From Bartonella tribocorum CIP 105476 (lineage in GTDB: Bacteria > Pseudomonadota > Alphaproteobacteria > Rhizobiales > Rhizobiaceae), in contig NC_010161.1 of assembly GCF_000196435.1 (NCBI RefSeq), positions 186,001 to 250,000 on the forward strand: a stretch of 64,000 bases of DNA, in the 5' to 3' direction. The notes under the pieces were generated by a model, which was given only the letters and a program-made list of their open reading frames with translations, searched no databases and was not told where the DNA came from. Position 1 is the first letter of the stretch, and each line of letters begins with the position of its first letter. Made by a program: the position numbers and the translations under genes. Below are positions 31,001-38,709 of the stretch, in pieces.

Positions 31001-34000
31001 ACAAAAGAATCGACGGATGCGATTAATGGTTCTCAGCTTTATAGCTTGAATCAGACGCTTGCGAGCTATTTTGGTGGTGGCGCTAAATATGAGAATGGCG
31101 CGTGGGTTGCACCAAGCTTTAAAGTTAAGACAGTCAATGAGGATGGTAGTAAGGTTGAAGAGAAGAGCTATGATGATGTAGCGGCAGCCTTTGCTGGTGT
31201 AGGTAGTTCTTTCAGTAATCTTCATAATGAGCTTAAGCATGAGATTAGCCAAGTTGTAGGAGACAGTCTTGTAAAGCAGGATGAGAAGACGCATGTTATT
31301 GCGGTTGGAGGAGAAAAGAGCGGAACGAAAGTTACATTAGCAAATGTTGATAATGCCGCTCGGACCCTTTTAGGAGTTAAATCAGGCGAGCTTTCAGAGA
31401 CATCGACAGAAGCTGTGAACGGTTCTCAACTTTTTGCGACCAATGAGCATGTCAGCAGTGTCTCTAAAGATTTGGAAATAGCAGCTACGGATATAGCTAA
31501 GACTTTAGGTGGAGGTGCAGAATATAAGGAAGGTAAATGGGTATCACCAAGCTTTAAGGTAAAAACCATCAATGAGGATGGTGAAGCTGGAGAAGAGGCT
31601 TATGCGAGTGTATCGGCAGCTTTTGAAGGAGTAGGTAGTTCTTTCACGAATATTAAGAATGAGCTTAAGAATGAGATTAGCCAAGTAGTGAGTGATAATC
31701 TTGTTAAGTTTGATGAGAAGAGCAGGGTTATCAAGATAGGCTCAGAGAAAGATGGCTCATCAATCACGTTAGGCAATAGTGAAGGTATGGCACGTAGTTT
31801 ATCAGGAGTTAAATCAGGGGTTGTTTCGGAAGAATCGACGGATGCGATTAATGGATCTCAGCTTTATACTTTGAATCAGACGCTTGCGACGTATTTTGGT
31901 GGTGGTGCTAAATATGAGAATGGGACTTGGATCGCTCCAAAGTTTGTAGTTAAGACCGTTAATAAAGAAGGTGATGCTGTTGAAGAGACGAGCTATGATA
32001 ATGTATCGGCAGCCTTTGCTGGTGTAGGTACGTCTTTTGAGAATCTCCAAAAGAAGGTTACTGAAAGCAACACGCAGGTTACTGAAAACATTAAGCAGAA
32101 CGCGTTGTTGTGGAGTGATAGTGACAAAGCGTTTGTAGCGCAGCATGGAGAGAAAGAAGGAGCAAAGACCAATAGTAAGATTAAGTATCTTTCCAATGGT
32201 GAGATTAGTTCTAGCTCAAGCGATGCAGTAGCAGGTAATCAGCTTCATGCTCTGGGTGAAGAAGTTTCAAGGACCTTAGGAGGTGAAGCCAAGTATGAGA
32301 ACGGCACTTGGACTTCTCCAAAGTTTACAGTTAAAACGGTGAATAAAGAAAGTAATGCTGTTGAAGAGACGAGCTATGATGATGTCGTTGCAGCCTTTGC
32401 TGGTGTAGGTACGTCTTTTGAGAATCTCCAAAAGAAGGTTACTGAAAGCAACACGCAGGTTACTGAAAATATTAAGCAGAATGCATTGTTGTGGAGTGAT
32501 AGTGACAAAGCGTTTGTAGCGCAGCATGGCGAGGGAGATGCGAAAACGAATAGCAAGATTAAGCATCTTTCCAATGGTGAGATTAGTGCTAGCTCAAGCG
32601 ATGCAGTAGCAGGTAATCAGCTTCATGCTCTGGGTGAAGAAGTTTCAAAGACCTTAGGAGGTAACGCCAAGTATGAGAATGGCACTTGGACTTCTCCAAA
32701 GTTTACAGTTAAAACGGTGAGGAAAGAAAGTGATGCTGTTGAAGAGACGAGCTATGATGATGTAGCGGCAGCCTTTGCTGGTGTAGGTACGTCTTTTGAG
32801 AATCTTCAAAAGAAGGTTACTGAAAGTAATACGCAGGTTACTGAAAACATTAAGCAGAATGCATTGTTGTGGAGTGATAGTGACAAAGCGTTTGTAGCGC
32901 AGCATGGCGAGGGAGATGCGAAAACGAATAGCAAGATTACGCATCTTTCGGATGGTAAGATTGCTTCTGGCTCGAGCGATGCGGTTACAGGTGGCCAACT
33001 TTATTCGATGAACGAGCAGCTTGCGTCTTATTTAGGTGGAGGATCTGGCTATGATGAGAAAGGCAAATGGACTGCGCCAAACTTTAAGGTTAAAACTGTC
33101 AAAGAAGATGGTAAGGAAGAAGATAAGAGTTATGGGAATGTAGCGGCAGCTTTTGAAGGAGTAGGTAGTTCTTTCACGAATATTAAGAATGATCTTAGTA
33201 ACCAGATTAATAATGCGATTACCAATGTTAAAGGGGAGAGCCTTGTTAAGTGGGATGAGGAGACACAGCATATTAATATTGGTGGAGAAAAAGATGATGC
33301 TACAATCAATATTGCCGATAAGAATAAGAATAATCGTATCCTTTCTGGTGTGAAGGCAGCTGAGAATGATAATGAAGCGGTCAACAAAGGTCAGCTTGAT
33401 CAAGGGATAGAAGATGTACGTTCAGTAGCGGTTCTTTATGATGAAGAAGTAGAGCCAAAAGGTGTCAATCCCCTTATCAGAACAGCGCGTAAAGTTAATA
33501 AAAACAGTGTGACTTTTGGAGATCCCAAAACGGGCACAGTTGCTTTGCACAATGTTGGCAATGGTATCGTTTCCTCTGATTCACATGATGCGATCAACGG
33601 TTCGCAACTTTTTGAGACCAATAAGACTGTTGCGTCTTATTTAGGTGGCGGTGCTCAGTATGAGGAAGGCAAATGGACAGGTCCGACCTTTAAGGTAAAA
33701 ACCTTCAAAGAAGATGGTAAGGAAGTTGAAGAAGAACGCGGCAGTGTTTCCGATGCCTTTGATCTTGTAAATCAATCCTTCACGGACCTTCATAATGAAG
33801 TTAACAGCAAGATTAACCAAGTAGTGAGTGATAATCTTGTTAAGTTTGATGAGAAGACAAATCTGATCAGGGTTGGCGGTGAAAAAGACGGCGCTAGCAT
33901 CAGTATTGCGGATAAGGGAAGCAAAGATAGAAGGCTATCTGGTTTGAAGGCAGCTGAGAATGATAATGAGGCAGTTAATAAAGGTCAGCTTGATGAGAGT

Positions 34001-37000
34001 TTGAATGATCTTTCCAACAAACTTCAGTCTGAAGATTCGGCTGTTGTTCTTTACGATAAAACAGAAGGAGAAAATAGCACGACGAATTATGCGAGTGTGA
34101 CTTTTGGCAAAGGTAAGGATCGTTCTCCAGTTGGATTGCATAATGTTGCGGATGGTAAGATTGGTGAGGGTTCACATGATGCAATTAATGGTTCTCAGCT
34201 TTACACCTTGGGTAATGGTTTAGCTCATTCTTTAGGAGGTGAAGCCAAGTATGAGAATGGGACTTGGATCGCTCCAAAGTTTGTAGTTAAGACCGTTAAT
34301 AAAGAAGGTGATGCTGTTGAAGAGGCGAGCTATGATGATGTAGCGGCAGCCTTTGCGGGAGTAGGTACGTCTTTTGAGAATCTCCAAAAGAAGGTTACTG
34401 AAAGCAACACGCAGGTTACTGAAAACATTAAGCAGAATGCATTGTTGTGGAGTGATAGTGACAAAGCGTTTGTAGCGCAGCATGGCGAGGGAGATGCGAA
34501 AACGAATAGCAAGATTAAGCATCTTGCCGATGGTAACATTACTTCTGGTTCAACGGATGCGATTAATGGTTCTCAACTTTTTGAGACAAATGATAAGGTT
34601 GCCACTTATTTAGGTGGAGGAGCTAGCTATAAAGATGGCGCCTGGACCGATCCAAGCTTTAAAGTTAAGATAGTCAATGAGGATGGTAGTAAGGTTGAAG
34701 AGAAGAGCTATGATGATGTAGCGGCAGCCTTTGCTGGTGTAGGTAGTTCTTTCACGAATATTCATAAAGAACTTAAGAATGAGATTAACCAAGTTGTTAG
34801 TGATAGTCTTGTAAAGCAGGATAAAGAGAGCAAGGTTATTAAGATAGGCGCTGAAAAAGGTGGAACAAGCATTAACATTGCCAATAGTGGAGATGCTGCA
34901 CGGGCTCTTTCTGGTGTAAAAGCAGGATCACTCACAGAAGAATCGACGGATGCGATTAATGGTTCTCAGCTTTATAGCTTGAATCAGACGCTTGCGAGCT
35001 ATTTTGGTGGTGGCGCTAAATATGAGAATGGCGCGTGGGTTGCACCAAGCTTTAAAGTTAAGACAGTCAATGAGGATGGTAGTAAGGTTGAAGAGAAGAG
35101 CTATGATGATGTGGCAAAAGCCTTTGCAAGTGTAGGTAACTCTTTCAGTAATCTTCATCAAGAGCTTAAGAATGAGATTAGCCAAGTTGTAGGAGACAGT
35201 CTTGTAAAGCAGGATGAGAAGACGCATGTTATTGCGGTTGGAGGAGAAAAGAGCGGAACGAAAGTTACGTTAGCAAATGTTGATAATGCCGCTCGGGCCC
35301 TTTTAGGAGTTAAATCAGGCGAGCTTTCAGAGACATCGACAGAAGCTGTGAATGGTTCTCAACTTTTTGCGACCAATGAGCATGTCAGCAGTGTCTCTAA
35401 AGATTTGGAAATAGCAGCTACGGATATAGCGAAGACTTTAGGTGGAGGTGCAGAATATAAGGAAGGTAAATGGGTATCACCAAGCTTTAAGGTAAAAACC
35501 ATCAATGAGGATGGTGAAGCTGGAGAAGAGGCTTATGGGAGTGTATCGGCAGCTTTTGAAGGAGTAGGTAGTTCTTTCACGAATATTAAGAATGAGCTTA
35601 AGAATGAGATTAGCCAAGTAGTGAGTGATAATCTTGTTAAGTTTGATGAGAAGAGCAGGGTTATCAAGATAGGCTCAGAGAAAGATGGATCATCAATCAC
35701 GTTAGCCAATAGTGAAGGTATGGCACGTAGTCTATCAGGAGTTAAATCAGGGGTTGTTTCGGAAGAATCGACGGATGCGATTAATGGATCTCAGCTTTAT
35801 ACTTTGAATCAGACGCTTGCGACGTATTTTGGTGGTGGTGCTAAATATGAGAATGGTACGTGGGTTGCACCAAGCTTTAAAGTTAAGACAGTCAATGAGG
35901 ATGGTAGTAAGGTTGAAGAGACGAGCTATGATAATGTATCGGAAGCCTTTGCGGGAGTAGGTACGTCTTTTGAGAATCTTCATCAAGAGCTTAAGAATGA
36001 GATTAACCAAGTTGCGGGGGATAGCCTTGTTAAGCAGGATGAAAAGACGCATGTTATTAGTGTAGGAGGAGAAAAGAGTGGTACTGAAGTTACGCTTGCC
36101 AATATTGATGGTGCAGCACGTACGCTTTCCGGGGTCAAGGCAGGTTTGCTCTCAGAAGGTTCAATGGAAGCCATTAATGGATCACAGCTTTATTCGATGA
36201 GCAATGCGTTAGCGTCATATTTTGGAGGTGGAGCTAAATATGAAAATGGCGAATGGAAAGTTCCAGCGTTTAAGGTAACAGGTTTCAAGAGTGATGGTAG
36301 TTCTGATGATGAAAAGAGCTATAATGATGTAGCGAGTGCGTTTGAAGGAATTAATGGAAGCATGTCTACGATCAATAATCGCATAAGTGATGTTGAAAAG
36401 ACAGTTACGTCGAATGGTTTAAATTGGAATGATGAAGTTGGCGCCTATGATGGGAAGCATAATGGATCTTCGAGTAAGATTAGCAATGTCGCGGATGGTC
36501 TTATAGAAGAAGGCTCACAAGATGTTGTTAATGGTGGTCAGCTTTGGCAGACGAATGATAGGGTTAGCAAGGTTGAAAGTAAGGTAGATAGTATTGACCA
36601 GCAAGTAAAAGATATTGCGACTTCAACGGATGGAGCAGTTAAGTATGATAAAGATGAAGCAGGTCATAAGACGAATAAAGTTACGTTAGTTGGAGGCGAT
36701 GAGAGTGATCCAGTATTGATAGACAATGTAGCGGATGGTAAGATTGAAAGTGGTTCGAAAGAAGCAATAAATGGCGGTCAGTTGCATGATTATACGGATC
36801 AACAGATGAAGATAGTCCTTGATGATGCGAAGAAATATACGGATGAGCATCTGAAGGATATGGTCAACAATGGTGTTGATGAGGCGAAATCTTACACAGA
36901 TATCAAGTTTGAGACGTTAAATTATGCCATTGAGGATGTCCGCAAGGAGGCAAGACAAGCGGCTGCTATTGGCTTGGCTGTGTCTAATTTACGTTACTAT

Positions 37001-37177
37001 GATATACCAGGATCTGTGAGTATCTCATTTGGTAGTGGTTTATGGCGTAGCCAATCAGCCTTTGCTGTTGGAGCTGGTTATACATCTGAAGATGGAAATA
37101 TTCGCTCGAATGTGTCTATTACAAGTGCTGGAGGCCATTGGGGCATAGGCGCTGGGATTACTTTGAGGTTGAGATGA
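22070..37177 (+). CDS. Giant trimeric autotransporter adhesin (BadA/Vomp-like)
   Basis: An open frame of 5,035 codons for a trimeric surface adhesin (type Vc secretion). Residues about 1-200 form a YadA-like head of repeated SIAIG/SVAIG turns, followed by a neck (SGAVSVGD, then ITRQIIGVAAGS, about 205-240). About 4,650 residues of stalk follow. It is built from recurring necks (DAINGSQL), GGGAKYENG-W-AP-FKVKTV blocks, SYDDVAAAF-GVGSSF blocks and coiled coils. The last 90 or so residues are the YadA anchor (EARQAAAIGLAVSNLRY to WGIGAGITLRLR), which forms the outer-membrane barrel; it ends in Arg rather than the usual aromatic residue. The first available start in the open frame is a TTG at 22070 with no ribosome binding site. 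It lies inside the head, so no signal peptide is encoded. See the stop-interrupted leader just upstream. Confidence 0.88.
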   Translation: MALAEGKKSIAIGGEGRWEDNPIPPEGRTIAQGEESIAIGRRAKAINDQTLAIGSHAQVTGNRSIALGYDALSSKENSIAIGYMSHALGKSSVAIGGEYNAGKENDYTTAKSDYSTAVGAVSKALEYGSTALGHRAYAFAKNAISIGFYSEANGVGSIALGSDSNVKVDGGVAIGNNSVSNRAAGVFGYAPSLKGEVATNATAQWKSTSGAVSVGDFGQNITRQIIGVAAGSDVTDAANVGQLKDLKTFVKENGWKLSVGGKNGKTVLMDSDVDFSTGSTNLKITKGNEDNKVKFDLAQDVTLTSLKAGTNTLDATGLIITGGPKITTGGIDAGNKKITSIKDGTLSADSHEAVSGSQLFAANNEIANVRDSILVKQVTEMSLSRSLRDSGAGLITIGRGTGGNEISILNKGNAGRKLSGLLGGDLSASSDEAVNGGQLNSTATHVARYLGGGIDFGNGQWNEAKFKVKTLNSENNEVEEKTYDSVSEALEGIGLSFTEIGNKINNEVNNIVNDSLVKQDDTTKQITIGGANEGSTISIANKDGASRTISGVAAGTADTDAVNFSQLQKVEKDVKEQVAASSFVKQNSETRHITIGKETDGDKIDVANNKNEQRTLTGIKDGALSADSHEAVSGSQLFTTNQNVTTVTSGLKTASENIAKYLGGGASYKEGAWTAPTFKIKSVNTDGEEKEATYSDVASALSGVGSSITNVQNKLTEQVNNVVNKVESESFVQQDKTTHNLTIGAKVAGGEINIANKDKGDRTLSGLKAATKDNEAVNKGQLDTNIKKVEDKLAEAVGNVTQQVQGDALLWSDTDNAFVADHKKDGAKTKSKITHLSDGNIASGSTDAVTGGQLYSMNEQLATYFGGEAGYNEKGEWKAPTFKVKTVQEDGNSEEKAYQNVAEALAGVGTSFTNVQNKITNEITNQINHLQSEDSAVVHYDKDDKNGTINYASITLGGKDKTPTALHNIADGAISSESHDAINGKQINKIGEDIAKFLGGEASFKNGVLKSPTYKLSYIAKDGVVTESSLDGVGTALAGLDSNIKNVNDRIKEVSEGVAQDSLNWSNAEGAFVAQHEKEGEKTNSKIKYLAAGEISAASTEAINGSQLFETNNNVATYFGGGAGYDEKGNWKAPTFKVKTVTDNGEAEEQEYKNVAEAFEGVGTSITNVQNKVTNDITNKFNDFTQNITNITQQVQGDALLWNEDEGAFVADHGKDDKKANSKLTHLLDGTISKDSTDAITGKQLYSLSDNVAKSFGDGAGYDAEGNWKTPTFKVKTVKDNGESEEQEYKNVAAAFEGVGASFTNIKKDITNQINHLQSEDSAVVHYDKKDEGETDYASITLGGKDKTSTALRNVADGKIAKDSHDAITGGQINKIGEDITKYLGGESSFKDGALTGPSYNLSDVSKDGQITDKSFTDVGKAFEGLDSNIKNVNDRIKEVSEGVAQDSLSWSKGDGAFSAQHGSGDTKANSKIKFLSAGDVSANSTEAINGSQVYSLSDQFAKYLDVNAGYDAKGEWKAPSFTVNAVKDDGVTIEEKKYDTVAEALSDVGNSFTNIKKDITNVVSDSLVKWDEEQQVVKIGAEKHGNKITISDQDSKDRILSGVKDAEHSNEAVNKGQLDDNVTKLSDEIADVRSVAVFYDEEAEPKGGNPLIRSARKVNKTSVTFGDPQTGTVALHNVGNGSISSESHDAINGSQLFETNKNVATYLGGGAKYENGAWVAPSFKVKTVNEDGSKVEETSYDNVAAAFEGVGSSFTNIHKELKNEISQVVGNSLVKQDDAGLITIGKEVAGSEINVANKTGEERTLSGVKAATKDNEAVNKKQLEEHLKDLSSSLQSDESAVVHYDKTGDKTDYTSVTLGKGKDSAPVGLHNVADGQIAESSHDAINGGQINKIGEDIAKYLGGESSFKDGTLTGPSYKLSEVTKDGQVTDKSFTDVGKAFEGLDSNIKNVNDRIKEVSEGVAQDSLSWSKGDGAFSAQHGSGDTKANSKIKFLSAGDVSANSTEAINGSQVYSLSDQFAKYLDVNAGYDAKGEWKAPSFTVNAVKDDGVTIEEKKYDTVAEALSDVGNSFTNIKKDITNVVSDSLVKWDEEQQVVKIGAEKHGNKITISDQDSKDRILSGVKDAEHSNEAVNKGQLDDNVTKLSDEIADVRSVAVFYDEEAEPKGGNPLIRSARKVNKTSVTFGDPKTGTVALHNVGNGSISSESHDAINGSQLFETNKNVATYLGGGAKYENGAWVAPSFKVKTVNEDGSKVEETSYDNVAAAFEGVGSSFTNIHKELKNEISQVVGNSLVKQDDAGLITIGKEVAGSEINVANKTGEERTLSGVKAATKDNEAVNKKQLEEHLKDLSSSLQSDESAVVHYDKTGDKTDYTSVTLGKGKDSAPVGLHNVADGQIAESSHDAINGGQINKIGEDIAKYLGGESSFKDGTLTGPSYKLSEVTKDGQVTDKSFTDVGKAFEGLDSNIKNVNDRIKEVSEGVAQDSLSWSKSDGAFVALHGEKEGEKVNSKITSLAAGSIASGSSDAVTGGQLYTLNQTLATYLGGGAGYNEEGKWNGPTFKVKSYNEDGEEVEEERGSVSEAFDLVNQSFTDLHKEVNSKINQVLGDSLVKQDETSKLINIGKEVEGSEINIANKTGAYRTLSGLKKAEKGDEAVNKTQLDEETEARTAAINKVNSTAVFYDIIEDEDSGDSRQRSPGLSKRSVTFGDADAVALRNVAAGKIEKDSTEAVTGGQVHTLTHDVSKILGGGVGFENGQLSKDKFTVQAFNSEKNAVEGTSYDSVADAFEGVGKSFTNVVTSFNKKVDNITESVQGDALLWDDKAKAFVALHGKGDARANSKITSLAAGDITSGSTDAVNGSQLHSLGEEVSKSLGGEASYKDGAWSAPNFKIKIVKEDGQEEDKSYPDVAAAFAGVGSSFTNIHKELKNEISQVVSDSLVKQDKESKVIKIGAEKGGTSINIANSGDAARALSGVKAGSLTKESTDAINGSQLYSLNQTLASYFGGGAKYENGAWVAPSFKVKTVNEDGSKVEEKSYDDVAAAFAGVGSSFSNLHNELKHEISQVVGDSLVKQDEKTHVIAVGGEKSGTKVTLANVDNAARTLLGVKSGELSETSTEAVNGSQLFATNEHVSSVSKDLEIAATDIAKTLGGGAEYKEGKWVSPSFKVKTINEDGEAGEEAYASVSAAFEGVGSSFTNIKNELKNEISQVVSDNLVKFDEKSRVIKIGSEKDGSSITLGNSEGMARSLSGVKSGVVSEESTDAINGSQLYTLNQTLATYFGGGAKYENGTWIAPKFVVKTVNKEGDAVEETSYDNVSAAFAGVGTSFENLQKKVTESNTQVTENIKQNALLWSDSDKAFVAQHGEKEGAKTNSKIKYLSNGEISSSSSDAVAGNQLHALGEEVSRTLGGEAKYENGTWTSPKFTVKTVNKESNAVEETSYDDVVAAFAGVGTSFENLQKKVTESNTQVTENIKQNALLWSDSDKAFVAQHGEGDAKTNSKIKHLSNGEISASSSDAVAGNQLHALGEEVSKTLGGNAKYENGTWTSPKFTVKTVRKESDAVEETSYDDVAAAFAGVGTSFENLQKKVTESNTQVTENIKQNALLWSDSDKAFVAQHGEGDAKTNSKITHLSDGKIASGSSDAVTGGQLYSMNEQLASYLGGGSGYDEKGKWTAPNFKVKTVKEDGKEEDKSYGNVAAAFEGVGSSFTNIKNDLSNQINNAITNVKGESLVKWDEETQHINIGGEKDDATINIADKNKNNRILSGVKAAENDNEAVNKGQLDQGIEDVRSVAVLYDEEVEPKGVNPLIRTARKVNKNSVTFGDPKTGTVALHNVGNGIVSSDSHDAINGSQLFETNKTVASYLGGGAQYEEGKWTGPTFKVKTFKEDGKEVEEERGSVSDAFDLVNQSFTDLHNEVNSKINQVVSDNLVKFDEKTNLIRVGGEKDGASISIADKGSKDRRLSGLKAAENDNEAVNKGQLDESLNDLSNKLQSEDSAVVLYDKTEGENSTTNYASVTFGKGKDRSPVGLHNVADGKIGEGSHDAINGSQLYTLGNGLAHSLGGEAKYENGTWIAPKFVVKTVNKEGDAVEEASYDDVAAAFAGVGTSFENLQKKVTESNTQVTENIKQNALLWSDSDKAFVAQHGEGDAKTNSKIKHLADGNITSGSTDAINGSQLFETNDKVATYLGGGASYKDGAWTDPSFKVKIVNEDGSKVEEKSYDDVAAAFAGVGSSFTNIHKELKNEINQVVSDSLVKQDKESKVIKIGAEKGGTSINIANSGDAARALSGVKAGSLTEESTDAINGSQLYSLNQTLASYFGGGAKYENGAWVAPSFKVKTVNEDGSKVEEKSYDDVAKAFASVGNSFSNLHQELKNEISQVVGDSLVKQDEKTHVIAVGGEKSGTKVTLANVDNAARALLGVKSGELSETSTEAVNGSQLFATNEHVSSVSKDLEIAATDIAKTLGGGAEYKEGKWVSPSFKVKTINEDGEAGEEAYGSVSAAFEGVGSSFTNIKNELKNEISQVVSDNLVKFDEKSRVIKIGSEKDGSSITLANSEGMARSLSGVKSGVVSEESTDAINGSQLYTLNQTLATYFGGGAKYENGTWVAPSFKVKTVNEDGSKVEETSYDNVSEAFAGVGTSFENLHQELKNEINQVAGDSLVKQDEKTHVISVGGEKSGTEVTLANIDGAARTLSGVKAGLLSEGSMEAINGSQLYSMSNALASYFGGGAKYENGEWKVPAFKVTGFKSDGSSDDEKSYNDVASAFEGINGSMSTINNRISDVEKTVTSNGLNWNDEVGAYDGKHNGSSSKISNVADGLIEEGSQDVVNGGQLWQTNDRVSKVESKVDSIDQQVKDIATSTDGAVKYDKDEAGHKTNKVTLVGGDESDPVLIDNVADGKIESGSKEAINGGQLHDYTDQQMKIVLDDAKKYTDEHLKDMVNNGVDEAKSYTDIKFETLNYAIEDVRKEARQAAAIGLAVSNLRYYDIPGSVSISFGSGLWRSQSAFAVGAGYTSEDGNIRSNVSITSAGGHWGIGAGITLRLR
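26304..29532 (+). repeat. Tandem 1,554-bp repeat inside the adhesin stalk
   Basis: DNA from about 26304 repeats at about 27858 and, for a partial third copy, at about 29412, always 1,554 bp (518 codons) apart. Copies 1 and 2 differ at only a few bases by eye (for example 27067 against 28621, and 26876 against 28430). This indicates recent unequal exchange. The frame is kept. Confidence 0.9.
30781..31920 (+). repeat. Distant direct repeat inside the adhesin stalk, first copy
   Basis: About 1.14 kb is nearly identical to 34714-35853, an offset of exactly 3,933 bp (1,311 codons). A few substitutions separate the copies, and divergence begins just past the right end. Confidence 0.85.
34714..35853 (+). 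repeat. Distant direct repeat inside the adhesin stalk, second copy
   Basis: Second copy of 30781-31920. The segment between the copies contains shorter units encoding QNALLWSDSDKAFVAQHGE, seen at about 32100, 32470, 32850 and 34440. Confidence 0.85.
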
Positions 37178-37776
37178 TAATAGAAAAAATGATTATTATT
37201 ATGAAAAAGAGAAGTATGTTAGTGAAGATTCTGTTTGCTCTTGCCTTAATAGGCAAGGGTGAAAGCTTTGCTAATGAAAATAATGGCATTTATACAGTTC
37301 ATCCACCGCACTTATCGATACCTAGGGGAGAACCAGGTGAAACACGCCGAATTATTATGCAGTTTTATGACTGGACTTTGATTTGTGATGAAAAACAAAA
37401 GCTTAAGCTTAAGCAAGGTATATGTAATGTGACACAGACTGTTCATGATCAGGAAGGAAATACCATTTTTAGTTGGTCTCTTGTTTCTACGACAAATGGT
37501 CAAGCAGTGATGCTGTTTCGAACATTGCCAAATTCTGATATAAGTGTTCCGATTCAAATGTTTGTGAAAGGTGTAAAAAAGCCTGTTCTTATTCGTTATA
37601 CGCAGTGTAATGAAACGGTTTGTTTGGCACAATCACCTGTAGGGCCGGTTTTTACTGAACAAATAGAACAGGACAATAAAGTACGTATTTCCTATAAGCT
37701 TAAAGATGGAAAGATATTTTCTTTTACTGTGCCATTTAAAGGGTTAAACGCAGCACTTAATTCTTTGCGCCCTTAG
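37174..37776 (+). CDS. IalB-family invasion-associated protein
   Basis: A protein of about 200 residues related to IalB, an envelope protein linked to erythrocyte invasion in Bartonella. Its signal peptide is KKRSMLVKILFALALIG with cleavage near ESFA. The mature part has the family pattern FYDWTLICDE, GICNVTQTVHD, MLFRTLP, and paired cysteines (CNETVCLA) that probably form a disulfide. The ATG at 37174 overlaps the adhesin stop codon (ATGA), with GAGG seven bases upstream, so it is the favoured start. ATG 37201 would give a more classical signal peptide. It is likely translated from the adhesin message, or from its own promoter if that gene is silent. A second IalB-family gene lies at 49366. 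Confidence 0.83.
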   Translation: MIIEKMIIIMKKRSMLVKILFALALIGKGESFANENNGIYTVHPPHLSIPRGEPGETRRIIMQFYDWTLICDEKQKLKLKQGICNVTQTVHDQEGNTIFSWSLVSTTNGQAVMLFRTLPNSDISVPIQMFVKGVKKPVLIRYTQCNETVCLAQSPVGPVFTEQIEQDNKVRISYKLKDGKIFSFTVPFKGLNAALNSLRP

Positions 37777-38709
37777 GAATTCGTCGAGATTTTTTTAAAA
37801 AGAGTCATTTTTTCATAAATCGTTGTGTTATATTTTTGAATGTAAATTATAAGGTGAAATAAGTAAGAAGTTTTATGTAATATGTATTCGAGAGAGTAGA
37901 AGTTTTCTGAGGTTAAAGTCACAATGAGTGCTTTATATAATAGAAAATTAGGTTAGAGCGTTTCACAAATCCTAGAGCGTAAGTGCGTTGTTTGCAATAA
38001 AAAGTTATGAGAAATACTGAATTTTAAATAAATAGAAATATGGCTTCCTTACAATAAGGAGCAGGTTAGGCTCTTTTTTAAAGTTTGATATGGCTTTTTA
38101 GAGTGGTTTGATTAAGTATTAATGTTTTTCAATTGAAATGTGATAGTAACAAGTAAATTTATAATCCTAGAGATTTTTTAAACGATAGTTTTTCTTTGTA
38201 TTCACGAAATAACGTTTATCGTAATTGCATTTTGTAGGGCCATGAAGCTTTTATTCTAGTATAATCAAAACCATTTTGTTGCATATAACAAACGAGGTTT
38301 GTGTATGAATAACGCGATTGAAAAAAAGAATTTTCTCCCTTATAAAATATGTCAATGTATAGGTTGTTGCAACCTTAAGCCTTGTCAAAGAGTATGATAA
38401 TGCTGGTTTGTTACAATAGAGTTGTACTTCATATAAATGATATAAAAATAGCATAATTTACAAAATTGATATGAACGTAAACGATAAATTTATAGTTTTA
38501 AGTTCATAAAGAGAAGCATGACTTCATGGAAACAATCAAAAGATTATATAAAATCTGAATGATACGAGCTTAGAAAATTTCGATGATAAGAAAAAAGGGA
38601 ATGCTTTCTTGTATTTTATCATTTGATGCTGCATTTTTGCCTTATTTAGGAATAAGCAGAAGAGTTTTCGCGTTTATTTATTGGGGGAAACGCTCAAGGG
38701 ATAAGAGAA
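37777..38709. other. Intergenic region after the IalB-like gene
   Basis: About 930 bases with no supported gene. A small stem ACAAAC/GTTTGT lies near 38286. A short frame at 38583-38786 overlaps the next gene in another frame and is treated as chance. Confidence 0.45.

Noticed and set aside
22723..36174. Many open frames on the minus strand and in the other plus frames inside the adhesin gene
   Set aside because: They recur with the stalk repeats, have no ribosome binding sites and mirror the repetitive coding DNA.
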